Numbered from the stretch's first letter, positions 1-9,871 are shown. The stretch is DNA of 64,000 nt from Hyphomicrobiales bacterium (GCA_900471815.1 UICE01000003.1:953558-1017557); one strand, 5' to 3'. Numbers and translations are program-made. Notes: a model not told the origin generated them from the sequence alone.

Positions 1-54
1 TTAATGGCGTTCATAAACTATTTATTGACATTCGTTTTGCGTTTTGACACCTTT

Positions 55-74
55 TATCCAAAGCGCTTTGGATA
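55..74. promoter_or_regulatory. LacI-family operator (candidate ThuR site)
   Basis: A perfect 20-bp palindrome, tatccaaagcgctttggata, with the CG-centred core typical of LacI/GalR operators. Two TTGACA hexamers (25-30 and 44-49) lie just upstream, so the palindrome sits over or directly after a likely sigma-70 promoter and about 100 bp before the first gene of the thu operon. In Sinorhizobium the thu operon is controlled by the LacI-type repressor ThuR, encoded upstream. That gene would be left of this window, so linking the site to ThuR is inference. Confidence 0.7.
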
Positions 75-173
75 GGTTAATTTCACTATCTGATGTGCTT
101 GAGGAGGATCGTCAATTGGGGATTGAGTGCCGTCCGGCATGGGTTGATCCATTAAATATTTCTGGGAGGATTT

Positions 174-1436
174 ATGAAAAAGAGTTCAGTTTTGGCGGGC
201 ATCCTGCTTACAGCGCTGTTGTCTTCAGGTGCCTATGCAGCCAATCTTTCTATTGTTTACAGCTCGACCGGCAATGAAAATGCCGAGTTGCGCAAGCAGC
301 TTGACCGCTTTGAAAAAGAAACGGGCAACAAGGTTTCCATTGTGGCGATGCCATCAAGCAGTTCTGACAATTTCGGTCAGTATCGCCTTTGGCTTGCAGC
401 CGGAAACTCGGATATCGATGTCTATAAGACCGATGTGGTTTGGGCGCCTCAGCTATCAGAGCAATTTCTCGATCTGACCGAAGCGGCAAAAGGCGTGGTC
501 GACCAGCATTTCCCGTCGATCATTGAAAGCCAGACAGTGGACGGCAAATTGGTTGCCCTGCCATTATACACAGATGCGCCAGCACTTTATTATCGCAAGG
601 ATCTGCTCGAAAAGTACAAGAAGCCGGTTCCCAAGACCTGGGATGAAATGGCTGCGACCGCCAAGGAAGTGCAGGATGGCGAGCGCCAAGCCGGAAACAA
701 GGGAATGTTCGGATTTGTGTTTCAGGGAAATGCCTATGAGGGTTTAACCTGTAATGCATTGGAATGGATAAAATCATCCGGCGGCGGCCAGATTGTTGAG
801 GCTGACGGTACGATCTCGGTCAATAATCCGGAGGCGGTTGCTGCGATTGATCGTGCCAAAGGCTGGATAGACACCATATCGCCAAAGGGTGCGCTGGCCT
901 ATAAGGAAGAAGAGTCCCGCGGGGTCTGGCAGACAGGCAATTCCGTCTTCATGAGGAATTGGCCTTACGCTTATTCATTGAGCCAAGGCGCTGACAGCGC
1001 CGTCAAAGGTAAGTTCGATGTTGCGCCGCTGCCCGTGGGAAAAGAGGGCGAGAAATCTGCCGCAACGCTGGGCGGTTGGAATGTGGCTGTTTCAAAATAT
1101 TCCAAATCACCGGATGAGGCCATAAAGCTTGCTTTGTTCCTGGCAGATGAAAAGCAGCAAAAGGAAATGGCAATCAATATTTCTCATTTGCCGACCATCA
1201 AATCGCTCTACGATGACAAGGATATCGCTGCGGCGCAGCCTTTGATCCCATTGTGGAAGCCGGTTTTTGAAACGGCGGTTCCACGACCGTCTGCTCCGAC
1301 AAAGGTCAAGTATAACGAAGTCTCCTCAATGTTCTGGAGTGCTGTTCACGACACATTGTCCGGAAATGGCACCGCCGCTGAAAACATTGAAGTACTTGAA
1401 GCCAAGATCGCCGAGCTTCAGGGAGGTAGCTGGTAG
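174..1436 (+). CDS. thuE: ABC transporter sugar-binding protein, trehalose/disaccharide (ThuE)
   Basis: A 420-residue periplasmic solute-binding protein of the family 1 (MalE-like) type. It has a Sec signal peptide (basic MKK, hydrophobic stretch, likely cleavage after AYA near residue 23). A strong Shine-Dalgarno (gggagga) precedes the ATG. It is followed by two permeases, an ATPase, ThuA and ThuB in the order known for rhizobial thuEFGKAB operons, which import trehalose, maltitol and sucrose isomers. Substrate specificity is inferred from this context, because binding proteins of this family are not readable by sequence alone. A strong hairpin separates it from thuF. Confidence 0.88.
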   Translation: MKKSSVLAGILLTALLSSGAYAANLSIVYSSTGNENAELRKQLDRFEKETGNKVSIVAMPSSSSDNFGQYRLWLAAGNSDIDVYKTDVVWAPQLSEQFLDLTEAAKGVVDQHFPSIIESQTVDGKLVALPLYTDAPALYYRKDLLEKYKKPVPKTWDEMAATAKEVQDGERQAGNKGMFGFVFQGNAYEGLTCNALEWIKSSGGGQIVEADGTISVNNPEAVAAIDRAKGWIDTISPKGALAYKEEESRGVWQTGNSVFMRNWPYAYSLSQGADSAVKGKFDVAPLPVGKEGEKSAATLGGWNVAVSKYSKSPDEAIKLALFLADEKQQKEMAINISHLPTIKSLYDDKDIAAAQPLIPLWKPVFETAVPRPSAPTKVKYNEVSSMFWSAVHDTLSGNGTAAENIEVLEAKIAELQGGSW

Positions 1437-1457
1437 TTTTCTGCCAGCATAAGGGCA

Positions 1458-1500
1458 CGGTGCGAGCGGTTGGAGGCCTCCTGACAACCCGCTCGCACCG
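1458..1500 (+). promoter_or_regulatory. Intercistronic hairpin between thuE and thuF
   Basis: Perfect 12-bp inverted repeat cggtgcgagcgg (1458-1469) / ccgctcgcaccg (1489-1500). The 19-nt loop itself contains the palindrome ggaggcctcc. No T-run follows, so it is not a classical intrinsic terminator. Such structures after a binding-protein gene commonly protect the upstream mRNA from 3' decay and give excess binding protein over permease. That role is inferred. Confidence 0.75.
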
Positions 1501-1548
1501 ACTGCCTGAGTTCACATCCCGATGTTTTTCCTGGGCAGGAATTCAAAC

Positions 1549-2496
1549 ATGACCTCAACAGCATTGCGATCAGATCTGTTACGCCAGCGATCCCGCTCGG
1601 CTCAGCTTTTCCTCATACCGATGATCATTGCTTTAGCAATCGTGGCTGGCTGGCCATTGATCCGAACCATCTATTTTTCCTTCACCGATGCTTCGCTCAC
1701 AAATATGGGGGAAGCTAAATGGGTGGGATTCAAGAACTATCTTTCATGGGTCCAGCTGAAAAGTGGGCGCACGCTTTATTCCGGCCTGCTCGTCGATCCA
1801 GCATGGTGGAATGCAGTCTGGAACACAGTACGCTTTGCTGTCATTTCAGTGGCGCTTGAAGCCTTTTTCGGAATGATTATCGCCCTCGTGCTGAACGCCG
1901 AATTCAAGGGCAGGGGCATTGTCCGCGCAGCAATTCTTATACCTTGGGCGATACCGACTATCGTCTCTGCCCGCATGTGGGGCTGGATGCTGAACGATCA
2001 GTTCGGCATTCTCAATGACCTTTTCATGCGCCTTGGCTTTATCGACAATCCAATCGCATGGACCGCAAGTTCCGATACGGCAATGATCGCCGTATTGATC
2101 GTGGATGTATGGAAGACCACACCTTTTATGGCGCTTCTGATCCTTGCAGGTCTGCAAATGGTTCCGAACGATGTTTACGAGGCTGCCAAGATTGACGGCG
2201 TCCATCCCGTAAAGCAGTTCTTCCGTATAACGCTTCCTCTCGTCAAACCGGCGCTGATGGTCGCAATCATCTTCCGGCTGCTTGATGCCATGCGTATTTT
2301 TGACCTGATTTATGTCCTGACGCCAAACAGTGCTCAGACGAAAACCATGTCGGTGCTGGCCCGCGAAAATCTCATTGAATTCGACAAGTTTGCCTATGGC
2401 TCGGCGCAATCGACGCTGCTTTTCGTCGTTATTGCTCTCATGACCATTGTCGCAATCTGGGTCGGCCGAGTTCGGCTGGATGGGGGAGATCGCTGA
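1549..2496 (+). CDS. thuF: ABC transporter permease, trehalose/disaccharide (ThuF)
   Basis: MalF-type inner-membrane permease of 315 residues with about six transmembrane segments. The cytoplasmic EAA loop reads YEAAKIDGVHPVKQFFRITLP and docks on the ATPase. The start at 1549 is chosen because gcagga lies 8 nt upstream. The frame is open to an ATG at 1522, but no ribosome-binding site precedes that one. It ends overlapping the thuG start codon by one base, indicating translational coupling. Confidence 0.88.
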   Translation: MTSTALRSDLLRQRSRSAQLFLIPMIIALAIVAGWPLIRTIYFSFTDASLTNMGEAKWVGFKNYLSWVQLKSGRTLYSGLLVDPAWWNAVWNTVRFAVISVALEAFFGMIIALVLNAEFKGRGIVRAAILIPWAIPTIVSARMWGWMLNDQFGILNDLFMRLGFIDNPIAWTASSDTAMIAVLIVDVWKTTPFMALLILAGLQMVPNDVYEAAKIDGVHPVKQFFRITLPLVKPALMVAIIFRLLDAMRIFDLIYVLTPNSAQTKTMSVLARENLIEFDKFAYGSAQSTLLFVVIALMTIVAIWVGRVRLDGGDR

Positions 2497-3323
2497 TGCC
2501 CGTAGCTATCAAGAATACAGCATTTTATGCGCTTGTGGTGCTCATTGTCCTGTTTGCGGTGTTCCCATTTTACTACGCGATCATCACGAGCTTCAAAACG
2601 GGCAGTGCGCTTTTCACGATTGAATATTGGCCGACGTCATTTTCCCTGGCCAATTATGTCAGCGTAATCGAAGCGGGCAGCTTTCCCCGCAATCTTCTGA
2701 ATTCGCTTATTGTCTCCGGCCTCGTTGTAGCCTTGTCGCTGCTTATGGCGGTTACGGCAGCCTTCGCTTTGGCGCGTGTGCGGTTTCGTGGCCGCTCGCT
2801 TCTATTGCTGACAATTCTTTCGGTTTCCATGTTTCCGCAGATTGCAGTGCTGGCGGGGCTGTTTGAGGTTATCCGTCTCCTCGGGCTTTATAATACGTTG
2901 TGGGGTCTGATCTTCTCGTACACGATCTTCACATTGCCTTTTACCGTGTGGGTGCTCACCACATTCATGCGCGATCTGCCAATTGAAATCGAGGAGGCAG
3001 CTATTGTTGATGGTGCCACGCCTTGGGTGATCATCACCAAAGTATTCCTGCCGCTCATGTGGCCAGCGCTGGTAACAACAGGCCTTCTGGCATTCATCGC
3101 TGCATGGAATGAGTTTCTGTTTGCCTTGACGTTTACATCGTCCACGGAAACGCGAACGGTTCCCGTCATCATTGCACTTCTATCCGGCGCCAGTGCTCAC
3201 GAGGTACCGTGGGGTCTGATCATGGCTGCGTCCGTCATCGTGACGGTACCGCTGGTGGTTCTAGTGCTTATTTTCCAACGCAAGATCATTTCCGGTCTCA
3301 CCGCCGGCGGCGTCAAAGGCTAG
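2496..3323 (+). CDS. thuG: ABC transporter permease, trehalose/disaccharide (ThuG)
   Basis: MalG-type permease of 275 residues with about six membrane helices and the EAA motif (IEEAAIVDGATPWVIITKVFLP). It is the second half of the transmembrane channel with ThuF. The start codon overlaps the thuF stop codon (TGATG). N-terminal basic residues followed by a hydrophobic helix fit the family topology, and the length is normal. Function rests on family membership and its position in the thu order. Confidence 0.88.
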   Translation: MPVAIKNTAFYALVVLIVLFAVFPFYYAIITSFKTGSALFTIEYWPTSFSLANYVSVIEAGSFPRNLLNSLIVSGLVVALSLLMAVTAAFALARVRFRGRSLLLLTILSVSMFPQIAVLAGLFEVIRLLGLYNTLWGLIFSYTIFTLPFTVWVLTTFMRDLPIEIEEAAIVDGATPWVIITKVFLPLMWPALVTTGLLAFIAAWNEFLFALTFTSSTETRTVPVIIALLSGASAHEVPWGLIMAASVIVTVPLVVLVLIFQRKIISGLTAGGVKG

Positions 3324-3350
3324 AGCCTTGCGCTCAGGGGAGTTTCAAAA

Positions 3351-4358
3351 ATGACAGTTATTCGTTTGAACAATGTACGCAAATCCTTCGGTACCTTTGA
3401 TGTGATCAAGGGGGTGGATCTCGAAATCAATCCTTGCGAGTTCATGGTTTTCGTGGGGCCGTCCGGCTGCGGAAAATCGACGCTCCTTCGCTTGATCGCA
3501 GGGCTTGAAGACATCACCTCCGGCACGCTGGCTTTCGACGAGAAGGTTGTAAACAGCCTCACTCCATCGCAGCGCGGCATCGCCATGGTGTTCCAATCCT
3601 ATGCGCTTTATCCGCATATGACTGTTTACGACAACATGGCTTTCGGGCTGAAGCTGGCAAAGGGTGGCGCGGACGAAATCAAGCGCCGGGTGAACGAGGC
3701 GGCGGAAATGCTGCAAATCACCGATTACCTCGACAGATTGCCCAAACAACTCTCAGGAGGGCAAAGGCAGCGCGTCGCCATTGGCCGGGCGATCGTGCGA
3801 GATCCGAAAGTATTTCTCTTCGATGAGCCGCTTTCGAACCTCGATGCCGCATTGCGGGTGCAAACGCGTCTTGAAATCGCCAAGCTCCACGCGAAAATGC
3901 ATGAGACGACGATGATCTACGTCACGCATGATCAGGTGGAAGCCATGACGTTGGCTGATCGCATCTGTGTATTGCGTGATGGCAATGTGGAGCAGGTCGG
4001 TACGCCGATGGAGCTATATGAGAAACCGCAATCGACTTTCGTTGCCGGATTTATAGGATCTCCAAAGATGAACTTCCTGACTGAAAAATTCGCCGATGCC
4101 TATAAGGCGCACACGCTTGGGGTGCGTCCGGAGCATCTTGAAGTTCGGGAAAAGGCTGGCACTTGGGCTGGAAAGCTCATCCATTCTGAAAATCTCGGTT
4201 CTGAAAGCTATCTCTATATCGATATCGGCGCAAAGGAACCGCTTGTCGTTCGTCAGGACGGGAAGCCAAGCCGGCAGCCGGGGGATCTTCTCCATGTTTC
4301 GCCCATCAACGACAATGTTCACCGCTTCGACCAATCGGGCTACCCGGCCCGGGCATGA
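3351..4358 (+). CDS. thuK: ABC transporter ATP-binding protein, trehalose/disaccharide (ThuK)
   Basis: Cytoplasmic MalK/UgpC-type ATPase, 335 residues. Visible motifs in order: Walker A GPSGCGKST near residue 37, Q-loop in VFQSYALYPHM, signature LSGGQRQR near 135, Walker B VFLFDEPLSNLD, and the H-loop in YVTHDQ. A C-terminal TOBE-like regulatory domain (LGVRPEHLEV onward) is present, somewhat shorter than in full-length MalK. It drives import through ThuFG. Confidence 0.9.
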   Translation: MTVIRLNNVRKSFGTFDVIKGVDLEINPCEFMVFVGPSGCGKSTLLRLIAGLEDITSGTLAFDEKVVNSLTPSQRGIAMVFQSYALYPHMTVYDNMAFGLKLAKGGADEIKRRVNEAAEMLQITDYLDRLPKQLSGGQRQRVAIGRAIVRDPKVFLFDEPLSNLDAALRVQTRLEIAKLHAKMHETTMIYVTHDQVEAMTLADRICVLRDGNVEQVGTPMELYEKPQSTFVAGFIGSPKMNFLTEKFADAYKAHTLGVRPEHLEVREKAGTWAGKLIHSENLGSESYLYIDIGAKEPLVVRQDGKPSRQPGDLLHVSPINDNVHRFDQSGYPARA

Positions 4359-4396
4359 AGCAAAAGCAGCACACAGCATAAAGTAAGGAAATAATC

Positions 4397-5179
4397 ATGC
4401 CGATTCGTACGCTCGTCTGGGGTGAAAACGTTCACGAGCATATCAACAAGACCGTTGCCGACATCTATCCGGAAGGTATGCACAATCAGATAGCCAAATT
4501 GATTGGCAAGGATGCCAATATCAGTGTGAAGACCACGACGTTGCAGGAACCCGAACATGGCTTGACCGACAAGGTACTTGAAGAGACGGACGTTCTGGTC
4601 TGGTGGGGCCATCGCGCTCACGGCGATGTTGCCGATGAAATCGTCGAGCGTGTTGCAAAGCGTGTTTGGGAGGGAATGGGCCTTATTGTTCTTCACTCCG
4701 GGCACTTTTCCAAGATTTTCAAGCGTCTGATGGGATCACCTTGCGCCCTGAACTGGCGTGAGGCAGGGGAACGCGAGCGTCTTTGGGTGGTCAATCCAGG
4801 ACATCCGATTGCCAAGGGATTGCCAGCCTATTTCGAGCTCGAGAATGAGGAAATGTATGGCGAACCGTTTTCGGTTCCAGAACCTCTGGAAACAGTTTTC
4901 GTGTCATGGTTTCAGGGTGGCGAAGTTTTCCGCTCGGGACTGACCTATCGCAAGGGCGCGGGTAACGTGTTCTATTTCCGTCCTGGTCATGAAACCTATC
5001 CTACCTATCATGATGAGACAGTGGGCTTGGTGTTAAGAAATGCCGTCAATTGGGCATATAATTCCAATCGGTTCCCGCACATTACGGATGCTCCGAATGT
5101 GCCTGTAGAGAAGGCTCTGGAGCCTATCAAGGCTCGGGGTGGAAGTTTGCACGAGGCTGGCGAAGAAGGCTTCCGCTAG
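4397..5179 (+). CDS. thuA: Trehalose utilization protein ThuA
   Basis: 260-residue member of the ThuA family, which has a class I glutamine-amidotransferase-like fold without the usual catalytic Cys. In rhizobia ThuA and ThuB together are needed to assimilate trehalose, maltitol and sucrose isomers through 3-keto derivatives. Conserved-looking stretches include [20 protein letters not shown] and [15 protein letters not shown], rich in His/Trp and plausible as a sugar or metal site. It lies 38 bp after thuK with aaggaaataatc upstream of the ATG. The exact chemical step of ThuA is left open here. Confidence 0.88.
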   Translation: MPIRTLVWGENVHEHINKTVADIYPEGMHNQIAKLIGKDANISVKTTTLQEPEHGLTDKVLEETDVLVWWGHRAHGDVADEIVERVAKRVWEGMGLIVLHSGHFSKIFKRLMGSPCALNWREAGERERLWVVNPGHPIAKGLPAYFELENEEMYGEPFSVPEPLETVFVSWFQGGEVFRSGLTYRKGAGNVFYFRPGHETYPTYHDETVGLVLRNAVNWAYNSNRFPHITDAPNVPVEKALEPIKARGGSLHEAGEEGFR

Positions 5180-5264
5180 ACTTTCAAGTACGATTAGAGA
5201 CGATGAATATCGATCGCGGCGCTTGCACTCGGGGAGTGCAGCGCGCGTTTAAAGGACCGCAAGC

Positions 5265-6323
5265 ATGCGTTTATTGATCCTAGGAACCGGCAGCATGGCC
5301 AATGCCCATGCAAAGAATTTCTCTGAAATTGAGGGGGTGACACTTGCGGGTGCTGTCGATGTGAACATCAATAGTGTCGAAGCGTTCCGCGAAAAATACA
5401 ATATTGAGCGGGCCTTCACATCGCTCGATGACGCGCTTGCATGGGGTGATTTTGATTCGGTTGCCAATATCACGCCCGACAACATTCACTATGCAACCAC
5501 TATGCAATGCCTAAGGGCTGGCAAGCATGTTTTCTGTGAAAAGCCTCTGGCCGTGAACCATCAGGACGCGATGGAGATGGCTCAGACGGCGGAAGCGGCA
5601 CATCTGGTCGGTATGGTCAACTTGACCTATCGCAATGTCGCGCAGTTGCAGGCTGCTCGTAAACTCGTGACCAGCGGTCAGATCGGGCAGGTCAAGCATG
5701 TCGAAGCTTCATATCTGCAAAGCTGGCTTGTTGCGAAAATGTGGGGCGAATGGCGCACTGAAAGTCGTTGGCTTTGGCGGCTGTCGAAAAAGCACGGCTC
5801 AAACGGAACTCTGGGTGATGTTGGCGTCCATATTCTGGACTTTGTGGTTTATGCCACTGACACAGAAATTGACGAAATATTTTGCCGGTTGAAAGCCTTC
5901 GACAAGGCTGACGGCAACAGGATCGGCGAATATGATCTTGATGCGAATGACAGCTTTACCATGACAGTCAGCTTCACAAACGGCGCGCTGGGCGTTGTGC
6001 ATTCAAGCCGTTGGGCAACGGGCCATGTCAATGAATTGAGGTTGCGGGTCTATGGCGACAAGGGATCGCTGGAAATCCAGCATCGGCATGATGGCTCAAA
6101 ATTGATGGTTTGTCTCGGCGACGATGTTGAAGCTGCAACGTGGAAAGAACTTGATGTCGAGCCGGTCTCAACAAATTATCAGCGTTTCGTTGAAGCGGTT
6201 GGACAGGGCAGAACACTAGAGCCGTCATTCCGCCACGCCGCAAAATTGCAAAAAGCAATAGACCTTGCCACGATCACGGAGATCGATCGCAAGGAACATC
6301 AGCTTGAAGAAAACTCAGCGTAG
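5265..6323 (+). CDS. thuB: Gfo/Idh/MocA-family disaccharide 3-dehydrogenase-type oxidoreductase (ThuB)
   Basis: 352-residue NAD(P)-dependent oxidoreductase. An N-terminal Rossmann fold carries the dinucleotide loop LGTGSMANAHA (residues 4-14). The family EKP motif is FCEKPLAVNH near residue 92, and the C-terminal Gfo/Idh/MocA alpha/beta domain follows. Rhizobial ThuB forms 3-keto-disaccharides with ThuA. The 85-bp spacer from thuA contains a small hairpin (tgcactc 5224-5230 / gagtgca 5234-5240). Its last 9 bp overlap the convergent moeA gene. Confidence 0.88.
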   Translation: MRLLILGTGSMANAHAKNFSEIEGVTLAGAVDVNINSVEAFREKYNIERAFTSLDDALAWGDFDSVANITPDNIHYATTMQCLRAGKHVFCEKPLAVNHQDAMEMAQTAEAAHLVGMVNLTYRNVAQLQAARKLVTSGQIGQVKHVEASYLQSWLVAKMWGEWRTESRWLWRLSKKHGSNGTLGDVGVHILDFVVYATDTEIDEIFCRLKAFDKADGNRIGEYDLDANDSFTMTVSFTNGALGVVHSSRWATGHVNELRLRVYGDKGSLEIQHRHDGSKLMVCLGDDVEAATWKELDVEPVSTNYQRFVEAVGQGRTLEPSFRHAAKLQKAIDLATITEIDRKEHQLEENSA

Positions 6324-7523
6324 CAACATCACCTTGCACATGGTTCCGGCCCTGAGGGCGGGGGCATGTGGTTCGCGGATGATAAGGCATTCGGCATCGC
6401 TCAAAAACTTCAGCATTGACGAATCCTGCAAGGGAAAAGGCGTGGCTGTGAGCGTGCCGTCGGCATTTCGTGCAAGCGTGGCGCGCACATAGTCCTGACG
6501 TTGATCATTCGTGTCCATGTCACGACCCAAAACTGCTGCACGCAGGTTAGGGTGGTACTCCAGCCCCAGCATCGTGCGGATCAGCGGCACCAGAAAGATG
6601 TGGCCGCATATCAAGCTGGAAACCGGATTGCCCGGCAGGCCCAGAATATTCATGTCGTTTAATCGCCCGAACATAAGCGGCTTGCCGGGACGCAAAGCAA
6701 TCTTCCAGAAATCGAGTTTCATGCCCTTGGCAGCCAAAGCAGGCTGGACCAGATCATGATCACCAACGGATGCGCCGCCGAGCGTTACTAGAATATCCGC
6801 TTGAGCTACCACGGCGCGGTCTACAGCCTCGCTCAAAGCCTCCAGTCGGTCTTCTGCTATGCCAAGATCAATAGGCAAACCACCTGCCTGGCGTATGATT
6901 TCGGCCAGACCAAAAGTGTTTGAGGCAATGATCTGGTCGGGCCGGAAGACTTCGCCGGGATTCACCAATTCATCGCCGGTTGCAAGAACTGCAACTTTTG
7001 GTTGCCGATATACCCGCACTGCGGGATAATTTGCTGCGGCAGCCAGTGCAAGGGCCGAAGGATCGAGCGTCCGGCCATTTTTCAACAGCAGATCACCTTC
7101 CTGAAAATCCAGTCCCGCCTTGCGAATATTTTTGCCGAGGGTAATCGTCTCTTTGATTTCGACTTGGGAGCCGTGGGCAATGGTATTTTCCTGAATTACC
7201 ACGCTATCAGCACCAGCAGGAACGGGCGCGCCGGTGAAAATTCGAACAGCCTCTCCAACGCCCAACGAACCTTGAAAGGCATGACCCGCTGCAGATTGGC
7301 CAATCAGTTTCAAGTTGACGGGGACGTTTGCAATATCAGCAGCGCGAACAGCATAGCCATCCATCGCCGATGCGGCGAAGGGCGGTTGTTGTCGTTTCGC
7401 GTAAAGGTCTTCAGCCAGAACACGCGCCCCGGCTTCGCTTAGCGGAACTGTTTCCGCATCTGTTCTGACAGCGGCACCGACGATGCGCGACAGGGCTTCA
7501 TCAACGGGGAGGAGTCCAGCCAT
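6315..7523 (-). CDS. moeA: Molybdopterin molybdenumtransferase MoeA
   Basis: 402 residues, normal length. It inserts molybdate into adenylylated molybdopterin to form the molybdenum cofactor. The N-terminal signature PFAASAMDGYA (near residue 47) and the MoCF-binding motif VTLGGASVGDHD (near 246), plus the LPGNPVSS segment, are typical of MoeA. Its start codon directly abuts the moaC stop codon, so both are co-transcribed with trpC and trpD. The 3' end overlaps thuB on the other strand by 9 bp. Confidence 0.95.
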   Translation of the reverse strand: MAGLLPVDEALSRIVGAAVRTDAETVPLSEAGARVLAEDLYAKRQQPPFAASAMDGYAVRAADIANVPVNLKLIGQSAAGHAFQGSLGVGEAVRIFTGAPVPAGADSVVIQENTIAHGSQVEIKETITLGKNIRKAGLDFQEGDLLLKNGRTLDPSALALAAAANYPAVRVYRQPKVAVLATGDELVNPGEVFRPDQIIASNTFGLAEIIRQAGGLPIDLGIAEDRLEALSEAVDRAVVAQADILVTLGGASVGDHDLVQPALAAKGMKLDFWKIALRPGKPLMFGRLNDMNILGLPGNPVSSLICGHIFLVPLIRTMLGLEYHPNLRAAVLGRDMDTNDQRQDYVRATLARNADGTLTATPFPLQDSSMLKFLSDAECLIIREPHAPALRAGTMCKVMLLR

Positions 7524-8024
7524 TTAACGCTCGCTGGCAGTAATATTGGCAGACCAATCGCCGGATTTTCCGCCGGTTTTCTGCAAGAGCCGAATGTTTT
7601 GAATATTCATGCCTTTGTCCACGGCTTTTGCCATGTCATAAATCGTCAGACAGGCCACGGAAACAGCGGTCAGAGCCTCCATCTCAACACCCGTCTTGCC
7701 CCTCAATTTAACGGTCGCAGTGACGTGCAGGCCGGGCAATGTCTCATCGGCTTCAATATCGATCGATATTTTGCTCAACAGCAGTGGATGGCATAGCGGG
7801 ATGAGTTCGTGCGTCTTCTTGGCAGCCATGATGCCAGCGATGCGTGCGGTGCCGATAACATCGCCTTTGGCGGCATTGCCGGTCTGGATAAGCTTTAGCG
7901 TCTCTGGGAGCATGGAAACAAACCCCTCAGCTGTTGCCAGACGCACTGTTTCAGTCTTGTCGCCAACATCCACCATATTGGCTGCGCCTGTCGCATCGAG
8001 ATGGGACAGTTTGGAGGGCGTCAT
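7524..8024 (-). CDS. moaC: Cyclic pyranopterin monophosphate synthase MoaC
   Basis: 166 residues, the usual size. It converts the GTP-derived 3',8-cyclo intermediate to cyclic pyranopterin monophosphate in molybdenum cofactor synthesis. Family motifs include MVDVGDK at the N terminus, [12 protein letters not shown], and [20 protein letters not shown] near the middle to end. The frame is open upstream to 8150, but the start at 8024 gives the family N terminus and overlaps the trpC stop as ATGA, so it is preferred. Confidence 0.95.
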   Translation of the reverse strand: MTPSKLSHLDATGAANMVDVGDKTETVRLATAEGFVSMLPETLKLIQTGNAAKGDVIGTARIAGIMAAKKTHELIPLCHPLLLSKISIDIEADETLPGLHVTATVKLRGKTGVEMEALTAVSVACLTIYDMAKAVDKGMNIQNIRLLQKTGGKSGDWSANITASER

Positions 8025-8836
8025 GCGGCATCCGTTTGCGATGTATTGCCGAATAGAAGTGATTTGGTTGCAGCTGTTACGTCGACTTGACGCATCAGGC
8101 TTTCGCCAACGAGGAATGAGCCGATATTGGATTGTGCCAACCGCCGACAATCGTCATGGGTGAATACGCCACTTTCGCTGACAAGGAATTTAGAGTCCGG
8201 CACCATAGCAGCCAGTCTTTCTGATACAGCCAGATCAACTTCAAAGGTGCGCAGATTGCGATTATTGATACCCAGAAGCGGCGAGGATAGTTTCAGCGCG
8301 CGCTCCATCTCTGCTTCGTCATGAACCTCGACAAGTACGTCCATACCGAGCGAGAACGCAGTTTCTTCAAGCGCAATCGCCAGATCGTCAGTCACGCTGG
8401 CCATAATGATCAAAATGCAATCAGCACCCCAGCTCCGCGCTTCATAGACCTGGTAGGTATCGAAGAGAAAATCTTTACGCAGGGCAGGGAGCTTCACCGC
8501 AGCACGTGCTGTCTTCAAGAATTCCGGCGCACCTTGAAATGATGGGCCATCGGTCAAAACCGAAAGACATGCTGCACCGCCGAGTTCATAGGCTTTTGCC
8601 AAAGCAGGCGGATCAAAGTCTGCCCGGATCAATCCCTTGGATGGGCTAGCCTTTTTAATTTCGGCAATCAGGGCAAATTCGCCCTTGGCGCGTTTCGACT
8701 TCAGAGCATCGAGAAAGCCACGGCAGCTATCTTGATCGGCGATATAGGCTTTGAGATCTTCCAGCGACGCGGTGGCCTTTGCGGCTGCGATTTCCTCGCG
8801 CTTATAGGCCTCAATCTTGCGAAGAATATCTACCAT
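8021..8836 (-). CDS. trpC: Indole-3-glycerol phosphate synthase TrpC
   Basis: 271-residue TIM-barrel enzyme that cyclises CdRP to indole-3-glycerol phosphate in tryptophan synthesis. Typical segments: [10 protein letters not shown] (catalytic Lys), [41 protein letters not shown] and VSESG. It lies 2 bp after trpD and overlaps moaC by 4 bp, consistent with the alphaproteobacterial trpDC-moaCA cluster. Confidence 0.96.
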   Translation of the reverse strand: MVDILRKIEAYKREEIAAAKATASLEDLKAYIADQDSCRGFLDALKSKRAKGEFALIAEIKKASPSKGLIRADFDPPALAKAYELGGAACLSVLTDGPSFQGAPEFLKTARAAVKLPALRKDFLFDTYQVYEARSWGADCILIIMASVTDDLAIALEETAFSLGMDVLVEVHDEAEMERALKLSSPLLGINNRNLRTFEVDLAVSERLAAMVPDSKFLVSESGVFTHDDCRRLAQSNIGSFLVGESLMRQVDVTAATKSLLFGNTSQTDAA

Positions 8837-8838
8837 GG

Positions 8839-9858
8839 TCAGGCAACCCTGCTGTTTGACACTTGCACGAGGTTCTTTAGCACATTTCGCGCCGCGCCGC
8901 TGTCAATGGAATGAGCGGCCATCTCAATACCAGCCTTCAGATCGTTTACAGCTCCGGCTATTACAAGTCCTGCACCGGCGTTGAACAGTGTGATATCGCG
9001 ATAGGCGCCATGTGCCCCATCCAGCACGGAAAGCAAGGAAACAGCATTCTCATCGGCTGTTCCGCCTTTCAGGTCCTGGGGGTCGACCCGCCTTAGACCA
9101 AACGTTTCCGGTTCAATTTCGAAGGTGCGGATTGTACCGTTTTCGAGAGCGGCAACCTTGGTCACCCCTGCGGTGGTGATTTCATCCAGACCGTCGCCAT
9201 GCACCACCCAAACCGACTGGGAGCCGAGATTTTTTAGCACATGCGCAATCGGCTCGACCCATTCGGGTGCGTAGACGCCAACCAATTGACGTTTTACGCC
9301 TGCCGGATTTGTCAAAGGTCCCAAAAGGTTGAAAATAGTACGTGTTCCAAGCTCAACGCGCGCAGGGCCAACATGCTTCATCGCCGGATGATGCATGGGC
9401 GCAAACATGAAGCCAATCCCCGCCTGCTCAATGCAGGTTGCTATGAGTTCCGGACCAATTTCGATGTTGATACCAAGCGCCGCTAGAGTATCGGCGGCCC
9501 CTGATCGGGATGATAACGCCCGGTTGCCATGTTTTGCGACCGGCACACCGGCTCCTGCAGCGACGAAGGCAGCACATGTCGAAACGTTGTAGGACCCTGA
9601 CTGATCACCGCCGGTGCCAACAATATCAATCGCGTCGACGGAAGTGGCAACCTTGAGCATCTTCGAGCGCATGGCAGCAACGGCGCCTGTGATCTCATCA
9701 ATGTTTTCACCGCGAACACGCAAAGCCATCAGCAGCGCGCCAATCTGGGCCGGGGTAGCCTGTCCCGACATCATGATGTCGAAAGCTTCAACCGCCTCGT
9801 CCTGGGAAAGTGCGTTGCCGGAAGCGGCAATACCAATGAAACGCTTTAGCTCAGCCAT
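8839..9858 (-). CDS. trpD: Anthranilate phosphoribosyltransferase TrpD
   Basis: 339 residues, normal length. It transfers phosphoribose from PRPP to anthranilate. Recognisable elements are the glycine-rich PRPP loop [20 protein letters not shown] (near residue 80), [15 protein letters not shown], the metal-contacting VHGDGLDE segment and [10 protein letters not shown]. Short spacings on both sides indicate an operon with the ppiD-like gene upstream and trpC downstream. Confidence 0.96.
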   Translation of the reverse strand: MAELKRFIGIAASGNALSQDEAVEAFDIMMSGQATPAQIGALLMALRVRGENIDEITGAVAAMRSKMLKVATSVDAIDIVGTGGDQSGSYNVSTCAAFVAAGAGVPVAKHGNRALSSRSGAADTLAALGINIEIGPELIATCIEQAGIGFMFAPMHHPAMKHVGPARVELGTRTIFNLLGPLTNPAGVKRQLVGVYAPEWVEPIAHVLKNLGSQSVWVVHGDGLDEITTAGVTKVAALENGTIRTFEIEPETFGLRRVDPQDLKGGTADENAVSLLSVLDGAHGAYRDITLFNAGAGLVIAGAVNDLKAGIEMAAHSIDSGAARNVLKNLVQVSNSRVA

Positions 9859-9871
9859 TATTCACACATTC

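Noticed and set aside
44-277. 77-codon open frame at the left edge
   Set aside because: It runs through the operator and the thuE signal peptide in another frame and has no protein-family character; thuE explains the region.
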